A DNA stretch of 64,000 nt from Streptomyces sp. WMMB303 (GCF_029351045.1 NZ_JARKIN010000001.1:4576501-4640500), one strand, 5' to 3'. Counted from the stretch's first letter, positions 48,936 through 58,169 are shown. Notes: generated by a model from the sequence alone, not told the origin. Numbers and translations: made by a program.

Positions 48936-50564
48936 ATGTCCGCACCAGCGCCCTCCCCGCTGGAAATCGTCGGCGTCGAGCCAGGGCGGCGGCCCGAGAG
49001 GCAGGACGAGGTTCTGACCGGTGCCGCGCTCGACTTCGTCGCCGCGCTGCACCGCAGGTTCACCCCGCGCCGGGACGAACTGCTCGCCCGCCGCGCCGAG
49101 AAGCGCGCCGAGATCGCCCGCACCAGCACGCTGGACTTCCTCCCGGAGACCGCGGAAGTGCGGGCAGGCGACTGGCGGGTGGCCGACTGCCCGCCCGCGC
49201 TGCTGGACCGCCGGGTCGAGATCACCGGCCCCACCGACCGCAAGATGACGATCAACGCGCTCAACTCCGGCGCGAAGGTGTGGCTCGCCGACTTCGAGGA
49301 CGCCTCGGCGCCCACCTGGGAGAACGTGATCGGCGGCCAGCTCAACCTGAGCGACGCCTTCGAGCGGCGCATCGACTTCACCGACGAGCGCTCCGGCAAG
49401 AGCTACGCGCTGCGCCCCGCCGAGGACCTGGCCACCGTCGTGGTGCGGCCGCGCGGCTGGCACATGGACGAGCGGCACCTGGAGTGCGACGGGCAGCCGG
49501 TGCCCGGCGCGCTGGTCGACTTCGGGCTCTACTTCTTCCACAACGCGCAGCGGCTGCTCGATCTGGGCAAGGGGCCCTACTTCTACCTGCCCAAGACCGA
49601 GTCGCACCTGGAAGCGCGGCTGTGGAACGAGGTGTTCGGCTTCGCGCAGGAGTACTGCGGCATCCCGCACGGCACCGTCCGCGCCACCGTGCTGATCGAG
49701 ACGATCACCGCGGCCTACGAGATGGAGGAGATCCTCTACGAGCTGCGCGAGCACGCCGCCGGACTGAACGCGGGCCGCTGGGACTACCTCTTCTCCATCG
49801 TCAAGAACTTCCGGGACGCGGGCTCCCGGTTCGTGCTGCCCGACCGCAACGCGGTGACGATGACGGCGCCGTTCATGCGGGCCTACACCGAGCTGCTGGT
49901 GCGCACCTGCCACAAGCGCGGGGCCCACGCGATCGGCGGCATGGCGGCCTTCATCCCCTCCCGCAAGGACGCGGAGGTCAACGAAGTCGCCTTCGAGAAG
50001 GTCCGGGCCGACAAGGACCGGGAGGCGCGGGACGGCTTCGACGGCTCCTGGGTCGCCCACCCGGACCTGGTGCCGGTCGCCAAGGCGTCTTTCGACGCCG
50101 TCCTCGGCGACCGCCCGCACCAGAAGGACCGGCTGCGCGAGGACGTCGAGGTGAAGGCCGCCGACCTGATCGCGGTCGACTCGCTGGAGGCCCGCCCCAC
50201 CTCCGAGGGCCTGCGCAACGCCGTCCAGGTGGGCATCCGCTACATCGAGGCGTGGCTGCGCGGCCTGGGCGCCGTGGCCATCTTCAACCTGATGGAGGAC
50301 GCGGCCACCGCGGAGATCTCCCGCTCCCAGATCTGGCAGTGGATCAACGCGGGCGTCGTCCTGGACGACGGCCGGCAGGTCACCGCGGAGCTGGCGCGGC
50401 AGGTCGCGGCCGACGAACTCGCCGCGCTCCGCGCCGAGATCGGCGAGGAGACCTTCGCAGCCGGTCGCTGGCAGGAGGCGCACGACCTGCTGCTGCGGGT
50501 GGCCCTCGACGAGCAGTACGAGGACTTCCTGACCACTCCGGCCTACGCGGCCCTGCGCGACTGA
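48936..50564 (+). CDS. aceB: Malate synthase A
   Basis: A 542-residue enzyme that condenses glyoxylate with acetyl-CoA to malate. Family landmarks: LDFLPETAEVRAGDWRVA, DRKMTINALNSGAKVWLADF (active-site region), PRGWHMDERHL, LYFFHNA, YFYLPKTESHLEARLWNEVF, IETITAAYEMEEILYEL with metal-binding Glu, and RNAVTMTAPFMRAYTELLV. Length is that of the A isoform. No isocitrate lyase is nearby; with allantoin and gcl genes in the same window and shared operator-like motifs, it most likely disposes of purine-derived glyoxylate. A strong terminator follows. Confidence 0.95.
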   Translation: MSAPAPSPLEIVGVEPGRRPERQDEVLTGAALDFVAALHRRFTPRRDELLARRAEKRAEIARTSTLDFLPETAEVRAGDWRVADCPPALLDRRVEITGPTDRKMTINALNSGAKVWLADFEDASAPTWENVIGGQLNLSDAFERRIDFTDERSGKSYALRPAEDLATVVVRPRGWHMDERHLECDGQPVPGALVDFGLYFFHNAQRLLDLGKGPYFYLPKTESHLEARLWNEVFGFAQEYCGIPHGTVRATVLIETITAAYEMEEILYELREHAAGLNAGRWDYLFSIVKNFRDAGSRFVLPDRNAVTMTAPFMRAYTELLVRTCHKRGAHAIGGMAAFIPSRKDAEVNEVAFEKVRADKDREARDGFDGSWVAHPDLVPVAKASFDAVLGDRPHQKDRLREDVEVKAADLIAVDSLEARPTSEGLRNAVQVGIRYIEAWLRGLGAVAIFNLMEDAATAEISRSQIWQWINAGVVLDDGRQVTAELARQVAADELAALRAEIGEETFAAGRWQEAHDLLLRVALDEQYEDFLTTPAYAALRD

Positions 50565-50576
50565 GGCGACCGGGCA

Positions 50577-50616
50577 CGGTGCGGGGTCCGGGGCAGGAGC
50601 CCGGGACCCCGCACCG
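50577..50616. terminator. Terminator after aceB
   Basis: CGGTGCGGGGTCC (50577-50589) pairs with GGACCCCGCACCG (50604-50616), with further pairing inside the loop, 13 bp after the aceB stop. It may also serve the convergent GPP34 gene. Confidence 0.75.
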
Positions 50617-50651
50617 GAACCCGCCCGTCAGGGTGCCGGGGCCGACGACCG

Positions 50652-51323
50652 TCACATCGTGGCGACCGTGGTGGCTGCCGTGGTCGCGGTCATGACGGCC
50701 ACCAGGACCGCCTGCATGTCCTGGATGGCCTGGCGGATGTCCTCGGCCACCCACTGTCCCTCGGCGATGGCCTCCATCCGCGGAGCCACCTGCTTCCTGG
50801 CCACCCCGGGGAAGGCCACTCCGTGCAGGCCGGCGGCGTGCAGCAGGGCGATCAGCCCGGTCGTGCGCTCGTCCGGCTCCGCGCCGTAGCGCACGACGTC
50901 CTCCAGCCGGTGCCGCAGCTCGCGTTCGGCCGTGCCGTCCACCTCGGGGTAGCGGCGGGTGGTGAAGATGCCGAGTGTGCGGTGCTTGTGCTCGGTGACG
51001 ACGCCGCGTGCGCAGAGGTTCTCGACGGCCGCCTCGAGCGCCTTGGACTGGTCCTTGCCGAGCCAGTCGCCGACCTTGGCCTTGGTGTCGCGCTCGGCCC
51101 ATTCGGTGATCTTCGCCAGCCGTCCGTCCAGCAGCGCGTCGCCCGTCGGCGTCGGGTCGGTCACGGTGAGCCGCTCGTCGACGACGGCGACCCGGCCCGC
51201 CAGTGTCAGGTCCAGCAGCACGCCACCGGCGACGGCCCAGCCGGCGGCTGATCGGTTCTTCGCGGCGCCGGAGTGGTCGTCCAGTGCGAGCAGTGCCACT
51301 TCCTCACCCAGTGTGACCGCCAT
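50652..51323 (-). CDS. GPP34 (GOLPH3/VPS74) family protein
   Basis: A 223-residue helical protein of the GPP34 family, whose eukaryotic members bind phosphoinositide at the Golgi. Typical segments: TLGEEVALLALDDHSG, AGGVLLDLTLAGRVAVVDERL, GVVTEHKHRTLGIFTTRRYPE, ALLHAAGLHGVAFPG. The last 25 residues are Ala/Thr/Val/Met-rich, weakly hydrophobic. In actinomycetes such genes are numerous and their role is unknown. It lies 74 bp downstream of the YfcC-type transporter on the same strand, so co-transcription is possible. Confidence 0.88.
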   Translation of the reverse strand: MAVTLGEEVALLALDDHSGAAKNRSAAGWAVAGGVLLDLTLAGRVAVVDERLTVTDPTPTGDALLDGRLAKITEWAERDTKAKVGDWLGKDQSKALEAAVENLCARGVVTEHKHRTLGIFTTRRYPEVDGTAERELRHRLEDVVRYGAEPDERTTGLIALLHAAGLHGVAFPGVARKQVAPRMEAIAEGQWVAEDIRQAIQDMQAVLVAVMTATTAATTVATM

Positions 51324-51397
51324 GAGTCCCCCTTCGCGCGTCCCCGTACTCATCCGGATTCCGCTGCCCATCCTCGGGCGGCGCAAACCTCGGCCCG

Positions 51398-52924
51398 CTA
51401 CGTCAGCACCGCGCCCAGCGCCAGGAAGCCCGTGATCAGCAGCGCCAGCAGGCCCAGCAGCGGGAGCGCGAAGCGCAGGTACCGGTCGTAGCCGACCCTG
51501 GCGAGGGAGATCCCGCCCATGATGACGGCGGAGGTGGGGACCCACAGGTTCATCCAGCCGCTGGCCGCCTGCCAGCCGGTGACGACGACCGCGCGGGAGA
51601 CTCCGGCGAAGTCGGCGAGCGGCGCCAGGACCGGCATGGCCAGAGTGGCGTGGCCGGACGTGGAGGGGATGAGGAAGGCGAGGGGCAGATTGACGACGTA
51701 GATCATCACGGTGAAGAGCGCCGAGGGGACACCGGTGACCGCTCCCTCGATGGAGTGCAGCAGGGTATCGGTGATCTTGGCGTTGTTCATGATGGCCGTC
51801 ACCCCGCGGGCCAGCACGATCACCAGGGCCGGCGGGACGAACTCGCCCACGCCGCGGACGAAGGTGCTGGTGAACCGCTGCTCCCCCATCCGGGTCAGCA
51901 CTCCCACCAGGATCGCGGCGCAGAGGAACAGCGCGGCCAACCGCGGGAAGGACCAGCCCAGTTCCCAGCCGTAGGGAGCGGCCCGGGCGTCCCCGGTCAG
52001 CGCGCCCGACCACGGGATCACCGAGAAGATCATGAAGGCGAAGACCAGCGCGACGGTCACCAGGACGAGCATGTGCAGCCCGGTGAGCGGCGGCGGTTCG
52101 GCCGCGTCGTCGCGCACCGCGGCCTGCTCCCGGTCGCCGGGCCGGTAGCCGGAGAGGGAGAGCTCGGGGTGGTCCCGCACCCGACGCGCGTACCGGACGA
52201 CGTAGCCGACGGTGACCGCGGTCAGCACCACCCACATCAGCGCCCGCAGCGCGATGCCGTCACCGAGTGAGATGTCCGCGGCCGAGGAGGCCACGCCCGT
52301 GGCGAAGGGGTTGACGGTCGAGCACAGCACCCCGATCCCGGCGCCCAGCACGATGGTGCCGATCGCCACCATCCGGTCGTAGCCCAGCGCGAGCATCAGC
52401 GGGACGACGAGTCCGTAGAACCCCAGCGTCTCCTCGGCGAATCCTTCCACGGTGCCCAGCAGCGAGAAGACCAGCATCACGCCGACGATCAGCAGGACGC
52501 CCCGGTCGCGCAGCCGGTGGGCGAGGCGGCCGATCCCGCGGTCCATGGCACCGGTGGCGAAGACGACGGTGATGAAGGCGCCGATGGTCAGGACGAAGAA
52601 GAACACCCCGGCGGCGCCGAAGAGTTCCCCGGTGAGGTCGGGGCCGATCCGGCCGGTCCTGGTGTCCTGCACACCGTAGAGGCCGTTCACCGGGGAGAGG
52701 AAGAGGTCGGTGAACCGGTCCGCGAGGCCGAGTCCGGACGGCTCGCGATGGTAGGTGCCCTGCACGGGCGCGCCGTCGGCGTCGCGGTCGTAGCTGCCGG
52801 AGGGGACGAAGAACGCCACCGTCCAGACCAGCAGGGTGACGAGTGCGAGCACCGTGAGCGCGCTCGGAAAGGTGAAACCGCGCTGCGGTTCGGTCTCCTC
52901 CTGCGGCTCGGCCTCCGTCCGCAT
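51398..52924 (-). CDS. YfcC/DcuC-like C4-dicarboxylate or amino-acid transporter
   Basis: A 508-residue membrane protein with about twelve hydrophobic segments. The N-terminus (GFTFPSALTVLALVTLLVWT, then a PSGSYDRDADG loop), the GAFITVVFATGAMDRGIGRLA segment, STVNPFATGVASSAADIS and IPSTSGHATLAMPVLAPLADFAG are characteristic of the YfcC family of the ArsB/DcuC superfamily. Transported solute is uncertain: C4-dicarboxylates, arginine or peptide-derived compounds are reported for relatives. Start ATG 52924. Confidence 0.85.
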   Translation of the reverse strand: MRTEAEPQEETEPQRGFTFPSALTVLALVTLLVWTVAFFVPSGSYDRDADGAPVQGTYHREPSGLGLADRFTDLFLSPVNGLYGVQDTRTGRIGPDLTGELFGAAGVFFFVLTIGAFITVVFATGAMDRGIGRLAHRLRDRGVLLIVGVMLVFSLLGTVEGFAEETLGFYGLVVPLMLALGYDRMVAIGTIVLGAGIGVLCSTVNPFATGVASSAADISLGDGIALRALMWVVLTAVTVGYVVRYARRVRDHPELSLSGYRPGDREQAAVRDDAAEPPPLTGLHMLVLVTVALVFAFMIFSVIPWSGALTGDARAAPYGWELGWSFPRLAALFLCAAILVGVLTRMGEQRFTSTFVRGVGEFVPPALVIVLARGVTAIMNNAKITDTLLHSIEGAVTGVPSALFTVMIYVVNLPLAFLIPSTSGHATLAMPVLAPLADFAGVSRAVVVTGWQAASGWMNLWVPTSAVIMGGISLARVGYDRYLRFALPLLGLLALLITGFLALGAVLT

Positions 52925-53192
52925 GCCGTGCGCCCCTTCCTGGGTCACCTGTCGAGGAAACCGCAGCATAACGGGCACAAGGTGGATAAGAGGGGTACCA
53001 CGGGCAGGACATCGCCGCCGGTGTCCCGGAAGCCGGCGCGGGCGCCGCGCGCTGCCGGGTACGGGACCGCCGCGCGGGCTCCGATGCCTTCCGCTCGGTG
53101 TATTCGCCCACGTCGGTGGAGGTTTCTACGAGCGCGGGCTTCGGGCGAACGCACTGTAGGCAGCCGCGAATCCGGCTCCGTACGGTGAGCGG

Positions 53193-53888
53193 ATGCACTA
53201 CGGCACGTCACGGGGGCAGGCAGGAAGTTCGTTCGACGGCGCGGCCGCACGACGGCTGCGGGAGGGGTTGGGGCTCTCCGCGGAGGATGTCGCGTACGGG
53301 ATGCGTGCCGCTTACGGCACCGGCGTCGACGCCCGTACGGTCGCGGCGTGGGAGGCCGGAGCGGCGGCGCCCGATGAGCGGCATCTGGCCGCCCTCGCGG
53401 GCGCGCTGTGGTGCGCGGCAGCCGATCTGATGGGCGACCCCGGAACGCTGCGCGAGTACCGGCTGGCCCGAGGTGTCTCGCTGACCGATGTCGCCCGGGA
53501 GACCGGGATGTCCCCCGAGGAGTACGCCGCCGTCGAGGAATCCGGCGACTGGCCGGGGAACGCCCGGCAGGCCGACGCGCTGGGCGCGGTGCTGCGGCTG
53601 CCGGTACCGGCGTTGATCGAGTTCACCGGACGCGGCGAGGAGCTCGCGCGCCTGTTGCGGAAGGCCGCGGCGACCCGGTGGCAGGCGTACACGGATCCGG
53701 TCTGCGCGTTGGTGCCGCTGCCCCGCGAGTACGTCGCGGACGGGCTGCGGGCGCTGCACGCGGCGTACCACTCCACGACGGCAGCCTCCCTCGGTTGGGG
53801 GCAGCCCGCCTCGGCCTCGTCCCGCGACGCGGGCCGGGCCTTCATGGACGAGATCCTCGCGCACTTCTGGCAGGCCGTGGAGGCCTGA
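53193..53888 (+). CDS. XRE-type helix-turn-helix protein
   Basis: A 231-residue regulator with two XRE-like helix-turn-helix units in the N-terminal half: residues about 18-70 (LREGLGLSAEDVAYGMRAAYG, DARTVAAWEAGAAAPDERHL) and about 85-130 (YRLARGVSLTDVARETGMSPEEYAAVE). The C-terminal half (LARLLRKAAATRWQAYTDPV) is helical and of unknown function. The tandem HTH may let it bind as a monomer. It is a single gene with a strong terminator. Confidence 0.82.
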   Translation: MHYGTSRGQAGSSFDGAAARRLREGLGLSAEDVAYGMRAAYGTGVDARTVAAWEAGAAAPDERHLAALAGALWCAAADLMGDPGTLREYRLARGVSLTDVARETGMSPEEYAAVEESGDWPGNARQADALGAVLRLPVPALIEFTGRGEELARLLRKAAATRWQAYTDPVCALVPLPREYVADGLRALHAAYHSTTAASLGWGQPASASSRDAGRAFMDEILAHFWQAVEA

Positions 53889-53918
53889 CGGCTGCGGTGC
53901 GGGACCGGCGGTCGCGAC

Positions 53919-53962
53919 AGGGCGGCAGTGCGCCACCGGCCGGTGGCGCACTGCCGCCCTGC
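53919..53962. terminator. Perfect 44-bp palindrome between convergent genes
   Basis: Arms 53919-53940 and 53941-53962 are exact reverse complements with no unpaired centre. It lies between the XRE gene and the convergent purine permease and is best explained as a bidirectional terminator. Confidence 0.8.
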
Positions 53963-54000
53963 TGTGTCTCCGCGGTTCAGCGGTTCCGCGCGCAGTCCGG

Positions 54001-55488
54001 CTACGCGGGGGCACCCTCACGCGGGTGCGGGATGCCCTCGCCGGGTTCCATGGGGTGTGCCACCACCTCGTCGTCACGGCGGGAGCGTCCGAGGTGGTTG
54101 AAGACCAGGTTGAGGACGACGGCGGTGACGCAGCCGGTCGAGATCCCGGAGTCGAGGATGATCTTCGCGCCCTCGGGGAACGCGTGGTAGAAGTCCGGCG
54201 CCGCGATCGGGATGATGCCGACGGCCAGCGCCGTACCCACGATCAGCACGTTGTTGTCCTTGCCGAGGTCCGCCTTGAGCAGGGTCTGGATGCCGCTGGC
54301 CGCCACGGAGCCGAACAGCACGACGCCGGCTCCGCCCAGTACCGGCTGCGGCACGGCCGCGACCAGCCCGGCGGCGAGCGGGCAGAGACCCATGACGATG
54401 AGGATGCCGCCCCCGGTGGCGACCACGAACCGGCTGCGGATGCGGGTCATCGCCACGAGGCCGATGTTCTGCGCGAAGGCGCTGCACAGGAAGCCGTTGA
54501 AGAAAGGGCTGACGAAGGAGCCGAGGGTGTCGGCGCGGAGTCCGGCGGCGATGGTCTGCTCCCCGGAGGGGCGGTCCACGACCTCGCCGAGTGCCAGCAT
54601 GTCGGCGGTGGATTCGGTCATCGAGACCAGCATGACCACGCACATCGAGATGATCGCGGCGAGTGCGAACTGCGGGGCGCCGAAGTGGAAGGGGGTGGGG
54701 AAGCCGACGATGTCGGCCTGCTCGACCGCGGTGAAGTCCGTGATGCCGACCGGTATCGCTATCAGGGTGCCGACGACGAGGCCGATCAGCACGGCTATCT
54801 GCTTGAGGAAGCCGGAGGTGAACCGGCGCAGCAGCAGCACGATCAGCAAGGTGGCGCCCGCCATGCCGATGTTGTCGAAACCGCCGTAGTCGGGATCCTT
54901 CGCGTTGCCGCCCTGGGCCCAGTTGAAGGCGACGGGCATCAGCGAGACGCCGATGAGGGTGATGACGCTGCCGGTGACCACCGGCGGGAAAAAGCGGACG
55001 AGCTTGCTGAAGAACGGGGCGATGACGAAGCCGAGCGCGGCTGCGACCATCGTCGCGCCGAAGATGACCGGCAGCGCGTCGGCCGGGCCTTCGGACTTGT
55101 TGATGGCGAGCATGGGGGCCACGGTGGCGAAGGTGACGCCGTTGACGAACGGCAGCCGCGCGCCGACCTTCCAGAAGCCGAGCGTCTGCAGCAGGGTCGC
55201 GATGCCGGCCATGAAGAGGCTGGCCCCGGTGAGGAACGTCAGTTCGGACGGCGAGAGGCCCACGGCCGCGCCGATGACGAGCGGCGGCGCCACCACTCCC
55301 GCGTACATGGCGGCCACATGCTGCAGGCCGGTGGTGAACAGCTTGAGCGGCGGCATGCCTTGGTCGACCGGGTGCTTCTCCTGCGCCGCCGGTTGCTGCT
55401 GGTCGGGGTCGTGCGAGCCGCGGCCCGGTTCGTCCCCACTGCCGTCCGCCGTCTTTCCTTGCCTGGTGAACCTGGGCGTCTTGGCCAC
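54001..55488 (-). CDS. NCS2-family purine (xanthine/urate) permease
   Basis: A 495-residue nucleobase:cation symporter-2 with about 12-14 membrane segments. The N-terminus is long and hydrophilic (about 45 residues). NCS2 hallmarks: HVAAMYAGVVAPPLVIG, the QTLGFWKVGARLPFVNGV motif region, MTESTADMLALGEVVDRP, and FSPFFNGFLCSAFAQNIG with VAMTRIRSR. It is closest to xanthine/urate transporters. Placed just downstream of 8-oxoguanine deaminase and the urate operon, it would feed purines into the pathway. Confidence 0.9.
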   Translation of the reverse strand: MAKTPRFTRQGKTADGSGDEPGRGSHDPDQQQPAAQEKHPVDQGMPPLKLFTTGLQHVAAMYAGVVAPPLVIGAAVGLSPSELTFLTGASLFMAGIATLLQTLGFWKVGARLPFVNGVTFATVAPMLAINKSEGPADALPVIFGATMVAAALGFVIAPFFSKLVRFFPPVVTGSVITLIGVSLMPVAFNWAQGGNAKDPDYGGFDNIGMAGATLLIVLLLRRFTSGFLKQIAVLIGLVVGTLIAIPVGITDFTAVEQADIVGFPTPFHFGAPQFALAAIISMCVVMLVSMTESTADMLALGEVVDRPSGEQTIAAGLRADTLGSFVSPFFNGFLCSAFAQNIGLVAMTRIRSRFVVATGGGILIVMGLCPLAAGLVAAVPQPVLGGAGVVLFGSVAASGIQTLLKADLGKDNNVLIVGTALAVGIIPIAAPDFYHAFPEGAKIILDSGISTGCVTAVVLNLVFNHLGRSRRDDEVVAHPMEPGEGIPHPREGAPA

Positions 55489-55633
55489 GGGGTCCTCCTG
55501 TCGCTGTCTGCGCCGTGTGGCACTCGTTTTCCGGAGGTGTTGCGCTGTGCAAGGTGGTGCTGTCGCTGCGATGTCCTACTGGTGCGCCCGTCATTGGTGT
55601 CCGGAACATGACAGGAGTCCGGATGGGGGTCGA

Positions 55634-55695
55634 ACCGGCCGGGAGCCGTCCCTCCCGGCCGGTGTCTGTGGGGTGTGCCGGAGCGGTGCTCCGGC
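55634..55695. terminator. Tandem hairpins after the deaminase gene
   Basis: Two hairpins follow the 8-oxoguanine deaminase stop on the minus strand: 55677-55684 with 55688-55695 (8 bp, GGT loop) and 55634-55645 with 55652-55663 (12 bp, 6-nt loop). They separate the deaminase from the permease gene. No gene is present in 55489-55633. Confidence 0.7.
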
Positions 55696-55711
55696 CTCCT
55701 GGCGCGGGTCG

Positions 55712-57118
55712 TCAGCCCGCGTCGGCCGCGATCCGGGCCAGGCGCCGCGCCTCGTCCCGTGCGGTGCCGGAGATCTCCTCCTCGTCGGCCCGGACGAGGC
55801 GGCCGTCCTCGACCACCGGCCGGCCGTTGACGAGGGAGAGGGTGACCGGAGCCGCCGCGCCCAGCACGAGGGCGGCGACCGGGTCGGCGATGGAGGAGTG
55901 CCCGATGCCGTCGAGCTTCCACAACACCAGGTCGGCCAGCTTCCCGGCCTCCAGCGAGCCGGTCTCCTGGGCCCGGCCGAGCACCTGGGCGCCGCCGTGG
56001 GTGCCCAGCCGCAAAGCCGAGCGCACGGTCAGCGCGTCCTGCCCGCGCGGGCCGAGCCGGTTGATCAGCAGCGCGTTGCGCAGCTCGGTGTGCAGCTCGC
56101 CCGACTCGTTGGAGGCCGTACCGTCCACGCCGAGCCCGACCGGGATCCCCGCGTCCAGCATGTCCGGGACCCGGGCGATCCCCGCGCCCAGCCGCGCGTT
56201 GGACGAGGGGCAGTGCGCCGCGCCGGTCCCGGTGCGGGCGAAGGCTGCGATGTCCGCGTCCGTCATATGGACGCAGTGGGCCATCCACACGTCCCCGCCC
56301 AGCCAGCCGACCGACTCGAAGTAGTCGGTCGGGCCCATGCCGAACAGCTCGTGGCAGAACTTCTCCTCTTCCGCCGTCTCCGAGCCGTGGGTGTGCAGCC
56401 GCACGCCCTTGCGGCGGGCCAGCTCGGCACCCTGCCGCATCAGTTCGGTCGAGACGGAGAAGGGGGAGCAGGGCGCGACGGCGACATGCCGCATCGAGCC
56501 GAAGGAGGCGTCATGGTGTGCGTCGACGGCCTTCTCGGTCTCCGCGAGCGCGCCCTCCAGGGTCTCCACGGCGAAGTCCGGGGGCAGCCCGCCCTCCGAC
56601 GCGCCGCGGTCCATCGAACCCCGCGCCGCGGTGAAACGGACGCCGAGCTCACCGGCCGCGCGGATCTCGGCTCCCAGCAGGTCGCCCGCACCGCGAGGGA
56701 AGACGTAATGGTGGTCCATCGCGGAGGTGACGCCGCCCCGGGCCATCATGCCGAGGGATCCGCGGGCCGCGGCGTACACCATCTCCTCGTCGATGCGCGC
56801 CCAGACGGGGTAGAGGGTCACGAGCCAGTCGAAGAGGTTGCAGTCCTGGGCCAGACCGCGGGTGAGCCACTGGTAGAAGTGGTGGTGGGTGTTGATCAAG
56901 CCCGGGGTGAGGAGATGGCCGGTGCCGTCGATGCGGCGGGTGACGTCCGCCAGGCCCTCGGGCGCGTCGCCCGGGCCGAGGGACTCGATCCGGTTGCCGT
57001 TGACGACGAGGTGGCCGCTCGGGTATTCGGTGTCCGCGGCGTCGACGGTCGCGATCGCGCACTTCTCGATGACGACGCGCCCGGTGGGTGGTGGCTGCTG
57101 TGGTCCGGTGTCGACCAT
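55712..57118 (-). CDS. 8-oxoguanine deaminase
   Basis: A 468-residue amidohydrolase of the TrzN/8-oxoguanine-deaminase group; it converts 8-oxoguanine to urate. Metal and catalytic residues: HHH in LINTHHHFYQWLTRG, His in RLHTHGSETAEE, HCVHM, and the late Asp in GLGVDGTASNESG. Family features include HHYVFPRGAGDLLGAEI and WMAHCVHMTD. Guanine deaminase or s-triazine hydrolase activity is less likely. It sits directly upstream of urate oxidase on the same strand, so its product feeds the next enzymes. A structured intergenic region (57143-57220) precedes it. Confidence 0.88.
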   Translation of the reverse strand: MVDTGPQQPPPTGRVVIEKCAIATVDAADTEYPSGHLVVNGNRIESLGPGDAPEGLADVTRRIDGTGHLLTPGLINTHHHFYQWLTRGLAQDCNLFDWLVTLYPVWARIDEEMVYAAARGSLGMMARGGVTSAMDHHYVFPRGAGDLLGAEIRAAGELGVRFTAARGSMDRGASEGGLPPDFAVETLEGALAETEKAVDAHHDASFGSMRHVAVAPCSPFSVSTELMRQGAELARRKGVRLHTHGSETAEEEKFCHELFGMGPTDYFESVGWLGGDVWMAHCVHMTDADIAAFARTGTGAAHCPSSNARLGAGIARVPDMLDAGIPVGLGVDGTASNESGELHTELRNALLINRLGPRGQDALTVRSALRLGTHGGAQVLGRAQETGSLEAGKLADLVLWKLDGIGHSSIADPVAALVLGAAAPVTLSLVNGRPVVEDGRLVRADEEEISGTARDEARRLARIAADAG

Positions 57119-57142
57119 GGGGATTCCTCGCTTGGGATCGGT

Positions 57143-57220
57143 CCCTGCCCCGCCCCCGCCCGGCCCCTCGGGGACTCGGGCCCCGAGAACCTCCCGGTTC
57201 CGGGAAGGGGCGGGGCAGGG
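57143..57220. promoter_or_regulatory. Structured intergenic region with nested hairpins
   Basis: CCCTGCCCCGCCCC (57143-57156) pairs with GGGGCGGGGCAGGG (57207-57220), a 14-bp closing stem. Inside are CTCGGGG (57167-57173) with CCCCGAG (57181-57187) and a small TCCCGG-TTCCGGGA hairpin. It lies between urate oxidase and the deaminase gene, both on the minus strand, and could terminate, attenuate or stabilise the mRNA. Confidence 0.55.
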
Positions 57221-57229
57221 TGAGGAAGA

Positions 57230-58165
57230 TCAGAGGTTGGTCATGTCCACCGGGATGCGGGGAGTGACCCCGTCCCGCAGGACCGTGGCCTCGATCAGGC
57301 CGTACGGCCGGTCCGCCGCGTAGTAGACGGCACCGTCGGCCGCCTCGTTCTTGATGTCGAACGGCGACAGGTCCACCTTGAAGTGGTGCTTGTTCGGCAT
57401 CGAGAAGCGGATCTCGTCGACCTCGGGCCGGCTGTTGATGACGCGCGAACCCATCTGGTAGAGCGTCTGCTGGAGCGAGAGCGAGTAGGTCTCCGCGAAC
57501 GCCTGCAGCATGTGCCGCTTGGTCTGCGCGTAGGACTTGTCCCAGTTGGGCGTCCGCTCCCCCGCCGTGCCGGTCCAGTTGTGCCGCCACACGGCGGCCA
57601 CCTCGGTGGCGAGGATGCGGTCGTAGTCCTCCTTGAGCGTGGTGTACCGGTCCTTGATGTAGCCCCAGAACTCCGAGTTGGTGGAGTTGAGGACGGTCAG
57701 TTCCTTCAGGCCCGACAGCACCTCGACGCGCTCACCGTCGAAGGTGATCTGGGCCGTGCGTATCTCCTGGCCCTTGCGCACGAAGGAGTGCTTGACCTCG
57801 TCGGCGCCGATGAACCTGGAGTTGGCGTCGGAGGTCTCGATACGCTCCCAGTCGTACTGCTCGATCCGGATGCGCGCCCTGCTGATCGGCTCGCAGCTCT
57901 CCACGAAGTGCCGGGCCAGCAGGACGCCGTACGCCTCGGCCGACTCGATCCCGTGCTCCTTCGCCTTGGCGAACACGGTGTTCTTGGTGGTGTCGGTCGG
58001 CAGCACATGGGCGTTGGAGCCGGAGTAGTGGACGTCGTCCAGATCGCCGCTGAGGGCGACCGAGACGTTGAGGTCCTTGATGTGGTGGGTGTCGCCGTCC
58101 CGCGTGATCTTGACGACGCGGTTCTCTGCCTTGCCGTACTGGTTCTGGCCGAGAATCGTGGGCAT
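57230..58165 (-). CDS. uox: Urate oxidase (uricase)
   Basis: A 311-residue cofactor-free enzyme that oxidises urate to 5-hydroxyisourate. Landmarks: GQNQYGKAENRVVKI with the catalytic Lys, VLPTDTTKNTVFAKAKEHG with the catalytic Thr, ARHFVESCEPISRARIRIEQ, SFVRKGQEIRTAQ, the flap around YTTLKEDYDRILATEV and SMPNKHHFKVDLSPF with the His of the active site. Length is normal. It follows the HIU-hydrolase gene after 4 bp, in an operon uraD-pucM-uox. Confidence 0.95.
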   Translation of the reverse strand: MPTILGQNQYGKAENRVVKITRDGDTHHIKDLNVSVALSGDLDDVHYSGSNAHVLPTDTTKNTVFAKAKEHGIESAEAYGVLLARHFVESCEPISRARIRIEQYDWERIETSDANSRFIGADEVKHSFVRKGQEIRTAQITFDGERVEVLSGLKELTVLNSTNSEFWGYIKDRYTTLKEDYDRILATEVAAVWRHNWTGTAGERTPNWDKSYAQTKRHMLQAFAETYSLSLQQTLYQMGSRVINSRPEVDEIRFSMPNKHHFKVDLSPFDIKNEAADGAVYYAADRPYGLIEATVLRDGVTPRIPVDMTNL

Positions 58166-58169
58166 GGTG

